Shown: positions 10,186-22,938 of the stretch, in pieces
How the letters are laid out: each line of letters starts with the position of its first letter
Position numbering within the stretch: position 1 is the first letter of the stretch
Assembly (NCBI RefSeq): GCF_018991925.1
Contig: NW_024737068.1
Coordinates: 1 to 64,000 of the forward strand
DNA: 64,000 nt
DNA from: Homarus americanus
Taxonomy: Eukaryota; Arthropoda; Malacostraca; Decapoda; Nephropidae
Direction: 5' to 3'
Notes under the pieces: generated by a model
Told to the model about the DNA's origin: nothing
Seen by the model: the letters and a program-made list of their open reading frames with translations, nothing else
Database searches by the model: none
Position numbers and translations under genes: made by a program

Positions 10186-13075
10186 AGACGTGTGAGGTGG
10201 GTTAGGTTAGGAATAACTATAGGGACACCTTATACCACAGAAGGACGTGTTAGGTTAGGGTAGTTAACATAGGGACACCTTATACCACAGAAGGACGTGT
10301 TAGGTTAGGTTAGTAAACATAGGGACACCTTATACCACAGAAGGACGTGTTAGGTTAGGGTAGTAAACATAGGACACCTTATCTACAGAAGGACGTGTTA
10401 GGTTAGGGTAGTAAACATAGGGACACCTTATACAAGAAGGACGTGTTAGGTTGGGGTAGTTAACATAGGGACTTATACCACAGAAGGACGTGTTAGGTTA
10501 GGGTAGTAAACATAGGGACACCTTATACAGAAGGACGTGTTAGGTTAGAGAGTAGTTAACATAGGGACACCTTATACAGAAGGACGTGTTAGGTTAGGTT
10601 AGTAAACATAGGGACACCTTATACCACAGAAGGACGTGTTAGGTTAGGTTAGTAAACATAGGGACACCTTATACCACAGAAGGACGTGTTGGTTAGGGTA
10701 GTAAACATAGGGACACCTTACCACAGAAGGACGTGTTAGGTTAGGGTAGTAAACATAGGGACACCTTATACCACAGAAGGACGTGTTAGGTTAGGTTAGT
10801 AGGACACCTTATACCACAGAAGGACGTGTTAGGTTAGGGTAGTTAACATAGGGACACCTTATACCAGAAGGACGTGTTGGGTTAGGGTAGTTAACATAGG
10901 GCATATACCACAGAAGGACGTGTTAGGTTGGAGTAAACATAGGGACACCTTATACCACAGAAGGACGTTAGGTTAGGGTAGTAAACATAGGGACACCTTA
11001 TACAGAAGGACGTGTTAGGTTAGGTTAGTAAACATAGGGACACCTTATACAGAAGGACGTGTTAGGTTAGGGTGGTTAACATGGGACACCTTATACCACA
11101 GAAGGACGTGTTAGGTTAGTAAACATAGGGACACCTTATACCACAGAAGGACGTGTTAGGTTAGGGTAGTTAACATAGGGACACCTTATACCACAGAAGG
11201 ACGTGTTAGGTTAGGGTAGTAAACATAGGGACACCTTATACAGAAGGACGTGTTAGGTTAGGGTAGTTAACATAGGGACACCTTATACCACAGAAGGACG
11301 TGTTAGGTTAGTAAACATAGGGACACCTTATACCACAGAAGGACGTGTTAGGTTAGGGTGAATATAGGGACACCTTATACCACAGAAGGACGTGTTAGGT
11401 TAGGGTAGTTAACATAGGGACACCTTATACAGAAGGACGTGTTAGGTTAGGGTAGTAAAACATAGGGACACCTTATACCACAGAAGGACGTGTTAGGTTA
11501 GGAGGTAGTAAACATAGGGACACCTTATACCACAGAAGGACGTGTTAGGTTAGGGTAGTAAACATAGGGACCTTATACCACAGAAGGACGTGTTAGGTTA
11601 GGGTAGATTAACATAGGGACACCTTATACCACAGAAGGACGTGTTAGGTTAGGGTAGTTAACATAGGGACACCATACACAGAAGGACGTGTTAAAGTTAA
11701 ACATAGGGACACCTTATACCACAGAAGGACGTGTTAGGTTAGGGTAGTTAACATAGGGACACATATACAGAAGGACGTGTTAGGTTGGGAGTAGTAAACA
11801 TAGGGACACCTTATACACAGAAGGACGTGAGGTTAGGGTAGTTAACAAGGACACAGAAGGACTGTTAGTTAAAACATAGGGACACCTTATACAGAAGGAC
11901 GTGTTTAGGTTAGAGGTAGTAAACATAGGGACTATACAGAAGGACGTGTTAGGTTAGGGTAGTTAACATAGGATACAGAAGAGAGTAGTTAACATGGGAC
12001 ACCTTATACCACATAGGACCTTATACAGAAGGACGTTAGGTTAGGGTAGTAAACATAGGGACACCTTACAGGACGTGTTAGGTTAGGGTGGTAAACATAG
12101 GGACACCATCCACAGAAGGACGTGTTAGGTTAGGGTAGTAAGCTTATACACAGAAGGACGTTAGGTTAGGGTAGTAAACATAGGGACATACAGAAGGAGG
12201 TTCGGCTTATACCACAGAAGGACAGGGTAACAGGACATTTACCACAGAAGGACGTGTTAGGTTAGGGTAGTAAACATGGGACACCTTATACCACAGAAGG
12301 ACGTGTTAGGGGTAGTTAACATAGGGACACAGAAGGACTGTTAGGTTAGGGAATGTTAGGTTAGGTAGTAAACATGGGACACCTTATACCACAGAAGGAC
12401 GTGTTAGGTTAGGAGTAGTAAACATAGGGACACCTTATACCACAGAAGGACGTGTTAGGTTAGGGTAGTTAACATAGGGACACCTTATACCACAGAAGGA
12501 CGTGTTAGGTTAGGGTAGTTAACATGGGACACCTTATACCACAGAAGGACGTGTTAGGTTAGGGTAGTTAACATAGGGACTTATACAGAAGGACGTGTTA
12601 GGTTAAGGTAGTTAACATAGGGACACCTTATACCACAGAAGGACGTGTTAGGTTGGGTTAGTAAAAGGGACACCTTATCCACAGAAGACGTGTTAGGTTG
12701 GAGTAACATAGGGCACTATACCAGAAGGCGTGTGGTTAGGGTAGTTATGGGACCTTATACCACAGAGGACGTGTTAGGTTAGTAAACATAGGGACATATA
12801 CACAGAAGGACGTGTTAGGTTAGGTAGTTAACAATATACACGAAGGACGTGTTAGGTTAGTAAACATAGGACATATACCACAAGGACGTGTTAGGTGGTT
12901 GTAAACATAGGGACATATACCACAGAGGACTGTTAGGGTTAGGTTAGTAAACATGGACCTTATACCACAAAGGACGTTTAGGTTATAACGGGACACCTTA
13001 TACCACAGAAGGACGTGTTAGGTTAGATTAGGATACACAGGGACGCCTTATACCAGAGACGGACGTGTTTTAGGT
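10186..13075. repeat. ~50 bp minisatellite with TTAGG motifs, about 60 copies
   Basis: Each full unit joins a block acatagggacaccttata, a block ccacagaaggacgtg and a block ttaggttagggtagtaa. Many copies carry internal deletions (loss of ccac, of accttat, or of the TTAGG block). Deletions become dense from about 11,820 to 12,980, where units fall to 25-40 bp. Array edges (10,140-10,200 and 13,025-13,080) hold diverged units with gggacgccttataccag. TTAGG is the ancestral arthropod telomere repeat, but here it is only part of a longer unit. Confidence 0.95.
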
Positions 13076-13082
13076 TAGGTTA

Positions 13083-13272
13083 ATGTTCCGAGAATACCCA
13101 ACAACACACTCACTCTGGTTGACTCATGCCTCTGATTATTATCTTACTGTACTTAATTATTCCCGAGTGATGGTTATGAATATTCTCAAGATATCTGTCA
13201 GACTGGCTTTCAATAATGGAGTTTTTTTTGGGGGGGAGATACAGTGAGGTTATACTGTGGGGCTATGTTAGT

Positions 13273-13312
<40 letters not shown>

Positions 13313-13506
13313 AGGTGTACTTGAATCACACAGAGCTGAAGTTTATAATATTGATCAAACTGTCTTAGTCTTATTTTCCGTATGTTCTTAACACCGTGTT
13401 TCTCCTTCACTCTTTCCTCCTCCCTCCTACACCCACCTCATCCTCCATTCTCCCTCCTTCCCCCTCTCTAGGATGAACCGAATCCTTTTGCATGGCGACC
13501 AGGCGG

Positions 13507-13579
<73 letters not shown>

Positions 13580-13765
13580 CAGTGGTTGCAAAACACTTAA
13601 TTCCCAAGTTGACCTTCAAGCAGAGGCACAAGATGAAAAATTAGTTGGTTAGGTTAGGTTCCCAGACAGTAACACCCCCTAACACACGGGACAGACAGTA
13701 ATCTCTGGGGTATAAGGGGAAATTTAGGCCGTGTCTGTTCGGGGTGTTCCGTCTTGGGTGGGCAT

Positions 13766-13803
<38 letters not shown>

Positions 13804-16800
13804 TGTGTGTGTTGGGAAAGGTGATCAGCTCGTTTGCCAACACTGGGTACTGGAATATTACACACACACACACACACACACATCCACTCATGAATATTGA
13901 TGAATTTCCTTACATGGACGATTATTGCGAAACGCACATGTCAACGCCTTCTTGTCTATACGTACACACATGGACCAGAGAAATAAAATAAATACACACA
14001 CAAACACACACACACCCTACACCTAATACTCGCATACCCTCAAAACAACCCACACACACACACAAGCCCTGGTCACCATATTAGGGACACACCATACACG
14101 CAAGACGCAATAACGCCAAGAGGGAAGCCAAGAGTCACCACCAACACCAATACCCTTTGCTCTACCCTTGTTTGTTTGTGTGCGTGCGTGCGTGTGTGTG
14201 TGTGTTGATTTATAAGCATATCTGTTGTGTGTTTGTCTTCATGTGATGCCCAGGCTTTCTTATATACTGTACACACACACACACTTCTGTCTGTCTGTCT
14301 GTCTGTCTCTCTTTACCCAGTAGTATGAAGGTGCCACCATAACTTAGTCAATTACCCAGCAGTAGTAGAGCCAGGGAACACCTCACCCCCCTGACACACA
14401 CACTACAAGGGGGTCAACCGCTCATATTTACGTCACCTCCTGTGGTCGCTGACGTGAGCATACAAGAACGACTACCTACCTAATAAAGACTTCTAGCTCA
14501 TGTTCTTTTACTTGTTCATAGACTAATGTAATTATCAATCTTATGACGCGCTTAAAGGCGTTAATTATTGAAGCGTAATCATATTATTATAATGTCAATG
14601 AGAAAACAAAATCGATCCGTTCCTTATTGCCGCGTGAACAACAAATGACCATTCGTGCATTCGTGTCTAACTAAAAAAAAATAAAAAATAAATAGATAAC
14701 AGTTAACTTGAAATTCGGCGATGGTTATAATAAATTCCAAACTGTTATTATCAATTCGCATAATTTACGAACAGGAGAATAATTAATTTGTGGCGATAAA
14801 ATTTTAACTCGCACGCTCAATTATTTTTTCCCGCCACAGTCGTCCAGGAAGGTCTCGCCCATCTTATAAGGCTAGTGATGCCAATGGTCGCCCAGGCCTT
14901 ATGTGTCTCACCGCTAATGGTTAAGTTAGGTTAGGCTGCGTTATATTAGGCTTGGGTAGATTGGAGGCCTGATTAGGAATGCGGCCTTCGTAACCTACAC
15001 CCTCCTTCTCTTCACCCGAGGGAGGGAGGAAGGGTGGAGAGCAGAGTGAGGTCCGCCCTGCTCCAACACGCACTCACAGCTGATAAATATAAACAAATGA
15101 ACAATGTGTGTGTCACCTTAACTAATTATAAAGAAAGACGTGGGTACAATAATAATAACTAGTAATAATAATGGTAATAATAATCACAATAATAATAATA
15201 TAAGTGGTAAACCATTCGAGTATGACGTAACAAAAGCAAACACGAAGGCTATATTGTAATCACACGAAGGCCTCAAACACTACATACGAACAAACAAAGC
15301 ACACATCTCTAAAGCGTTTGCCAATTACTAAAGTTTCCAAATAATGTACCATTGTGTTGCAAGCCTAAACATGAAACACGTATTAAAAAAAATAAAGGAA
15401 CTTCTTTAAGTACCATCAGATCAAGCACGAGACTCAGCGATGGAAATGATGTAACTGGTATGAGTGCCACGCGTCAACCTAAGTGCCACGTCGAGAGCCA
15501 GTAAGATATACCTTGTCACTGATAACTACAGCAGGACACAAACAGGGGATGGTGAGAATAGGGGGTGTGGTGAGAACAGAGGGTGGTGAGAGGGTGCACT
15601 AAGAACAGGATGTGGTAAAACAGGGTGTGGTGGTGAGTAAAGGATGTGGTAAAGAACAGGCCGTGATAATAGTCTCCCCTGTCCAGACACTTTTTTCTAT
15701 AATCACAAAATTCTGATTATATTAAGAGAATATAATCTGAAGTTGTATAATTGGTGAAATTTTAGACGCTGGGAGACCTCAGTCATGGTGTGACCCGAAT
15801 GTTCTTCGTTTCCTGGTGTGTGCGTGTGTGTGTGTGCGTGTGTGTGTGTGTGCTTGCTTGTTGGCTTATGTGTCTGTTTGGTTGTTTGTGTCAGTTTGAT
15901 TGTTTACATTTTTGTGTATGTGTGTGTTTGAGTGCGTTGTTACATTCTTGAGTTTCCACACACACACACACACACACACTCATAAATGCACAAAATCTCA
16001 CTTTCACACACACACACAACCCGGACCATCACCAGCAGTTTTAATCATATTATTCCTTGACCGTGTGTGTGTACGTGTGTGTGTGGTTCACGCCCCAGTT
16101 CTCCTTCCCTCTGTCATCAAGACGCCGCCTCTCTCCCCTCTTTTATCAAGTTTATCTCTCCACAATCTTGCTGTTTTTCCTTATCTCATCCTCCTCGCCC
16201 GTCAGCGGCATTTCCTCACACGCAAACACAAGAAAATCCTATTTCATACACTTCCATTCAAGAAAATCCCATTGGACACACTTCCACAGCCAATAAAATC
16301 CCACACATATCCCTTCCCCACCAATCCGTCACCAAAATCTCACTACAGGATAAATAAACAATAATGGGACATATTTCCATTTTTCATATGGTTAGGTTAG
16401 GGTAGGCTAGGCTACGTCACAGGACTTTAACACTCCCAACAACTACAGCTGGCGAGAATTTCATCCATTTTCTGAGGTCACGGCTAACAGTATAAAACTC
16501 TTGTCATGTCTTCCGTGACAGACGAGAGAATTGAATGACTTGAGAAACCTAATCTAGCCTAACCTAACCCAACCTAACAGTTCTAAAATGATTATTCGAA
16601 ACTAAACTCAATCATTCAAGAAAGCTTCATCTCCTGTGTGTGTGTGTGGGGCACGGAGGTTTCACAATAATCTTCAAACCACGACAAGACTCACTAAGGT
16701 AAACAAACTCTAAAGACACCACTTGCCGACATTCCAACGTTGAATTGGTTTCTGAAACAACTCCGTCAAGAGCCTATATATTTCATCATCGTCGAGACTT

Positions 16801-16839
16801 ATCAGTATATTCCTCTCCAGCTAATCCATTCCTTGCATT

Positions 16840-16883
<44 letters not shown>

Positions 16884-17125
16884 GTCATTACACACTCTCA
16901 CACCCAAGTTCAACGCCATCAAGACCTTGGTTGGAGCCGCTATATCCGTTTACTCCTGCATAAACAATATAACTTATCCAGTAGTGTCACTTACTGTAAT
17001 GTGCTGACTCGGATGTCTTGGTGGATTACGGAAGAAAAAAAGCCAATGGGCACCTTCAATTATAATTTTTTTACGAGATCCAAAAGTAAAATTTGGCTAT
17101 GGGCGAGAATATAAACATTACTCAC
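13083..17125. other. Gene-poor, microsatellite-rich spacer
   Basis: It contains (GT)n at 13276-13309, 13511-13577 and 13768-13802, (CA)n at 13860-13881, CA-rich patches near 13990-14070 and 15955-16020, (CTGT)n at 14286-14310, an ~18-20 bp degenerate gggtgtggtgagaacag array at 15546-15668, and (GA)n at 16843-16880. CCTAACC words occur near 16560. No open frame here has a recognisable domain. Confidence 0.5.
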
Positions 17126-17188
17126 CAGAAACCAGTAGCGTTTCAACACGACGGGCAGCAGACGACACAGCCTCACACATCGACCCAT
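17126..17188 (-). CDS. Candidate first coding exon, unknown gene
   Basis: Reading the minus strand, an ATG at 17188 opens 21 codons (MGRCVRLCRLLPVVLKRYWF plus L) that end exactly at a strong donor gtgagt. A basic start followed by hydrophobic residues is what the cytoplasmic lead-in of a membrane transporter can look like. No second exon was identified to the left and the family is not recognised. The upstream frame is open for another 18 codons, so the true start could be further up. A chance ATG-to-donor frame of this length is quite possible. Confidence 0.22.
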
Positions 17189-17189
17189 T

Positions 17190-20100
17190 GTGATCCCCTT
17201 CTCTTGATCTCTTGCTTTAGTACGTCGGTAATTATTCCACACTTGTTTTTGTTTTAGATGACTTCACACTTTATCATGTAATAAATAGTTTCAATACTGT
17301 TTTGTAATAATGTATGAGCTTTCATCACTACTGTTCACTGTACGAATGAACTAATAAAAAGTGCTATGAATACGATCGTATTAAAATTAATACATTATCG
17401 TACTTGTTATCTGCTGTCATCATCCACGACCCCCAGGCGTAGTTCCTTGAGTATCTGAAAAAGAAACCATACATTTTAATACATCAAACAGAGAATAAAT
17501 ATGTTAAGCACGAGAAGGCATTTTAGCATAATGAGTTAAATAAGTGGAACGATTTTTTCCCAGTGAAACGCCGTGTTTCTTATATGTTGTCGTAGATTGT
17601 TCAACACCCTCTATAAACAAAATTATTTTAGGTTCACGAGAAATTAATTAGCATTACTGAACCAACAAAATAAGTCCAACATTAAAGCCATGAGGATAAT
17701 TTGCATGCGTATTACCATATTGTGATGACACAAAACCACTGCAGAAGATAGGCAATCCTTCCAAGTAAGTGCACGCGTCTGTTGAGAATGGGACGAGCAT
17801 ACACACACAAACACACACTAAACACTGTTAATGGTGTCTGTTGCTGGTTGCTACCTCCAACACACACATCATAAAACACTAAACACAAATTTATCATACT
17901 CCATTCTAAGATTTTCAAACGTAACCATTACTAAAGTTTTTTTTTCCTCTCACACGTCAACAAGGCCGACACTTAGGACAAAATGACATAATATTTAAGA
18001 TTAGACGAGGAGAGGTGAGTCCTATGTGGTAGTGTAAACCGTGAGGGTGTCGGGTTGCTGGGTCTGGCCTGAGGAGCGCTGCCAGCTGCTACCACGCTAC
18101 CAACTCCCCGCACCGGACAATACCTCATCATTTTCCCACTGGACAATACCTTATCACTTTACCACTGGACAATATCTCACCAGACAATTACCCTGGGCCA
18201 TGAAAATAACGAGACAGCAATACTAGAAATATATAAATACAAAAGTTATCAAAAAAATCGTCACAGTAATCTAGGTCTTTTAAATTTATTGTACTACTAC
18301 GTCAAATAAAGATAACATTCTCATATACATAAAAATTTACCTTAGTAATAAAAGAAAAACAAAACATTCCTTAAAATGCAATGTAAAACTACGAAACCAC
18401 TGCCTCTCTGCTCTTTACGTGGACTTGGATGTCCAATCATCCACCACTAAAATGACACAAACAGCAAAATATTGCATAATTCTTAATAAACCAGGAAAAA
18501 ATCAAACAACAACGTAATAGATACTGTGAGCTGTATCCGACCCAATGGCTTTCGTCAACACACAGCACATTCTCACTCCATATTAATCCACTACTATAAA
18601 GGTCATAGTACACAGCTGTTTAAACTAACCTGTAATTGTTTGGTACCTAAATGGCATCCGCTGCTAAAAACTTGCTCTTACCGCCAACCGCAAGATGCAG
18701 GTTTATCGCCCGGTTTCAGTCAATGTACGCTGCTACAAGTGGTTGATGGAAACGAAGTACAGTATTACCATAGTTACGGATGCCATTCCCTAAAGCGGTA
18801 CAATTAACCACTTCATTACAAAATTGTAAGTCGCCTTCATCTAATGACTCTATCCCCACCTTCTTTCACATCCCTCTTTATCCATCATTATTTTCTTTCG
18901 TTTTCTCTTCCCTTCCTTCGCTTCCCCCTCCTCCATCCAATCCTCTTTCCCCCCAGTCAGGCTGCCAGACACAACGATGACCCACAACAACGGAAATTCC
19001 ACATAACACATGAGGGGCAGTCATGCATGCTGCCTCCACCACTCCCATCCTTGACGAGCGTGTTTTAAAATGGCATTCAGCAAGTCTAATATTTCGTGTA
19101 TCAGTTGTGCTCTATCAGAATATAAAATGTACCCTTTAGAATGAATCACGTTATATAAAAGGAGAATTCGTCCATAAACTCATTTTTAAAGTCGATAATA
19201 TCTACCATAAATGAGATCTGCTATAAAAAACCTTACTGTGTGCTGAACACTGACATGGACAAAATTATCAGTTACCTATAGTCTTCAAATGAGAACACAT
19301 TCAATAAGCTACATTTACGGAATATCAGTTTTATCTGGGATTCATAAAGTCTTTCCGTATCAGTAAGCTCATAAAAAAGCTCTCAGCATCATCATAAATA
19401 ATGTGACAGGTTTTGTCATAAAAATGTTCCCGCCGCTCCACCAACCTAGCTTAGGACAGTGCAGACTCCCGCCTCATGAATAATAATAATGATGACACTT
19501 GCGTTCTCTGGCTGTCATGAAATCCCCAACTGAGCCAAGTGTCAGTTGTGACGGGAGTAACACTTGTGTATAGTACCCGTAGCCAGTACACGACACACAA
19601 AGAAGATATACTTAAGATGCAAAAATCATTCTAATACTCCTTTAGTGTATGTTACAGAGCATTACATAATGTTGTATGCTTCAGTTTGTGTTACCATAAA
19701 TCATCACTAACGTGGATTTGACTAGTGTTGAAGAGGAAGGACTTAGTTGTTGAGTATAGACAGTCTCGCACGCACGGACGCACGCACGCGCACACACACA
19801 CACACACTCACTCCTACCATTACTCTACTCAAGTAATATTAAAAATTAGGCTTCTAAGATAACCCTACTTATTTATTTTACTTAAAAATGACTTTCTTTC
19901 ACCCATTGGGTATTCACACCTGTCGGATTAAAAGGTAAATGTGCCTTAAAATTACAAATTCAGCTGAGCATTTCAAATCAGAAGCTTAACCCAATAACAC
20001 AGAATTTTCTGACAATCTTGATTTTCTCGCTATTGAATGACATTAAGCTGTCGGTGTGCCTAAGGTTTACATATCTGACTTACCTGTTGTAAGGATAAAT

Positions 20101-21643
20101 GATTGTTGACCATAACACAAACACACACACTAGTTTACAAACGAGTTGCCAGGGTGTCGACGCCACCACTGCCGCCGCCTCTCCTCTAGCAGCTCACTCC
20201 TGTCTACCCTCCTCCCTCTGGGCTTCTGATGCCGTCATGCCCATTTCACTTTCGTTTAAACATTTTTTTTACCGTTATTTCCTTCATATTTCCAGATAAC
20301 ACTCATCCGCCCCCTTGAAAACATTAAGGGGAAGGCCAGCATACCACTACAGTCTCATATTAAAGCGGAGAGCTAAATAAATCTAAACATTTCCACCGTA
20401 AGAAATATAAATAAAATAAATACTAGTTGACAACTCGCTACAGCTGTTCACCAACAACTGCAGGTGCGACAAACAAACGTTTATCTATAACCGGCCAAAT
20501 TGTTTAAAATACCGGCCTGATACTGCCTCACATATAAATGAATTGAATGTTTTAGACAAAAGGGATCTCTGCGAAGATACAGACGTTCTCTCACATCAAG
20601 AAATACCAGACAAACTTCTCCACTCGACATTGACTTCAAGAAGGACGAATTTCCTAAACGGCCAGACGTCTCGAACACCACACTGTTCTGAGGTGTTTCA
20701 TCCTTATGTTTTTACGCCAAACTTATTAAACAGCTGAATAAACTCTTCTACACAATTAATTAACATCAAGTATAACTTCACAAATCATATTATTTAATAA
20801 TGAACATCAATAATAAATAAATTTTCACTAACAGTTGTTACGCATACAGTATAAGCACCGCATTCACAGTTAGTTCAGTGTTGAGTTATTCTTGTAATTA
20901 CACAATTAACAGCATCCTAGTTTGTAAAGCTGCCGATGTGAACATCCGCCCTAGGGTTAGCTTACATTATGCTTTAGCTGCCAGGCAGCGAACAGCTGGA
21001 AATTGATTAGATCTACTTAGCTACATGATGGGACAATGGCTCCAAACTTGTACAGTACACCCAGCTCTTCACCTTTCCTTTATCCTGTTCGCCACTGATC
21101 GGTCTGTTACTCTTGACGCCATTTCGGGAGGGCAAGTGGCTCTAAATCATGCATACAAGGCTATGGAGTCGAACAGGACACCTTGACCCGCCCATTCCTT
21201 GTCCAGTCTTTACCCAAAGGTCAGCACATCCGAACACAGCCATAAAACGTGTAAAAAAAAATCACGCGATAACCATTAATACCCAACGCTAAAATAGTTT
21301 TATTTATATTTAAACAAATTAACCAGATGGACTTAATAAGAATCATAAATAAGAAAATTTCCCACTAATATTCGGTCATTTCCTAAGCTGATCTCTTGAC
21401 GGTAACACTGCACTGCTGAAAAGTGAAGAACTGAAGATATTATATTTAGTTAAACATTTAATTTAGCTCATTCCCATCACAAGTGCATGATGGGAGGTGG
21501 GGGGGCTCTTAAACATTAGGGGTCCCTTATCTTCATCCCCATTTAACTATACAGTGCCCCTTAACCTTAGTGGCCCCCAAGGCACCTGTCTACTGTACTA
21601 AATGGGTAATCATAGCATCTCGGTGACTCGTACTCGCAAATAC
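17190..21643. other. Unannotated spacer
   Basis: This is AT-rich unique sequence with a short CGCACG/CA repeat near 19770-19806. I found no exon chain, RNA gene or mobile element that I can support. Confidence 0.4.
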
Positions 21644-21649
21644 AAAAAA
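21644..21649 (-). terminator. RNA polymerase III terminator of tRNA-Val
   Basis: On the minus strand a run of six T residues begins 7 nt downstream of the tRNA 3' end, which is the usual Pol III termination signal. Confidence 0.8.
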
Positions 21650-21656
21650 CAATAGT

Positions 21657-21728
21657 GTTTCCGCCCGGGATCGAACCGGGGACCTTGCGCGTGTGAGGCG
21701 CACGTGATAACCACTACACTACGGAAAC
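21657..21728 (-). tRNA. tRNA-Val, anticodon CAC
   Basis: The 72 nt minus-strand sequence folds as a complete cloverleaf: a 7 bp acceptor stem (GTTTCCG with CGGAAAC), an anticodon stem TGCGC/GCGCA around the loop CTCACAC (anticodon CAC, decoding GTG), and a T arm CCCGG-TTCGATC-CCGGG. Internal promoters are present: box A TAGTGTAGTGG and box B GGTTCGATCCC. It closely resembles metazoan tRNA-Val(CAC) genes. The G-C pair changes in the anticodon stem relative to the vertebrate form are compensatory, suggesting a functional gene. No intron, and CCA is not encoded. Confidence 0.97.
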
Positions 21729-22020
21729 TGTTGAACTAATAATAATTATATATCGTGTCATCATAATTATGGAGTTAGTTTAGTTTCTGTGTTCAATCAA
21801 CTTCCGCCCCTACTCCGACAACTGCTGCAGATATTGACTATGAGGCTACAGTCACTGAATGCCGCATAGATCTGCGGTTCAACTAATTTAACACAGATAG
21901 GATAGCTTCTTATGTATTAGGATATTTAACATAAAGGTAAATAAATGGTGGCGAAGGTGTGGCTATTGGGGGAGGCTGGAGGCCACGACAAAAAAAAATA
22001 GTAGTATGGGACCTACGCGT

Positions 22021-22200
22021 CAGTAGTAGTAGTAGTGATGGTGGTGATAATAGTAGTAGTGATGGTGGTGATAGTAGTAGTAGTGACTAGTGGTGATAGT
22101 AGTAGTAGTAGTGATGGTGGTGATAGTAGTATTAGTGGTGATAGTAGTTGTAGTACTACTACTACTACTATCACCACCATCACTACTACTGTAGTAGTGG
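22021..22200. repeat. AGT/GGT triplet repeat with foldback
   Basis: The left part repeats tagtagtagtgatggtggtga. From 22155 the strand switches to actactactatcaccacc. Bases 22104-22131 and 22163-22190 are a perfect 28 bp inverted repeat around a ~31 nt loop. Confidence 0.85.
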
Positions 22201-22887
22201 AAGTACAGAACAGTAAACGTGTTTATCTTTTGCTGTTCCTCGGCTTCAGTTGTCTCGTTGTGTGACCGACACTCACCCAAGAGAGAACATAATAAACAAG
22301 AAAGAGTAAATTGAGACGTTTTAGGTATTATGTGTTCATATATTATTATTGTTAATTAATCTGGAAAGAGAATCATTACTAAGTTCAAGATTTACAATAA
22401 TAACATTAGTGTTGTAAAATATGGGCGTATTTGAATGTTTCGGGTTTTTGAAGTTTCTTTATATTACTAAAATTATCATGGTCGCTGTAATAATAATCTT
22501 TTGCAATAATTTTCACGTTTATGAACGATATCTATGCTCTCCCTAGAAGTAGTTGACATGATTAGTGAAGTCTGAATAATATACAGATACAAGTATTTTC
22601 TTTTTGCAAACAATTCAATGATGTCAACTGTAATGCCTGCTTCAACTCATCTAATTTTCCTCAGATAATTAACGGAAGAATTAACATCTAAAATAATTCT
22701 TGAATGTGAAAGTTTGCTAGAGAAGTAGTGTACAGTATACCTCGTATTGATGAGGTTCAAAAGCCCTGTTTATGTCTCGCTATTGCCATGCGCCTCATGA
22801 AGTGACAGTCTGCCGCCGCTTTCACACTCACCACCGCCTCAACCTACCTGAGTCTCTTTAGACCACATAACTTCATCCAACACAACG

Positions 22888-22938
<51 letters not shown>

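Noticed and set aside
10186..13075. True telomere
   Set aside because: TTAGG appears only within a 50 bp unit, not as a pure (TTAGG)n run, and unique sequence with genes follows.
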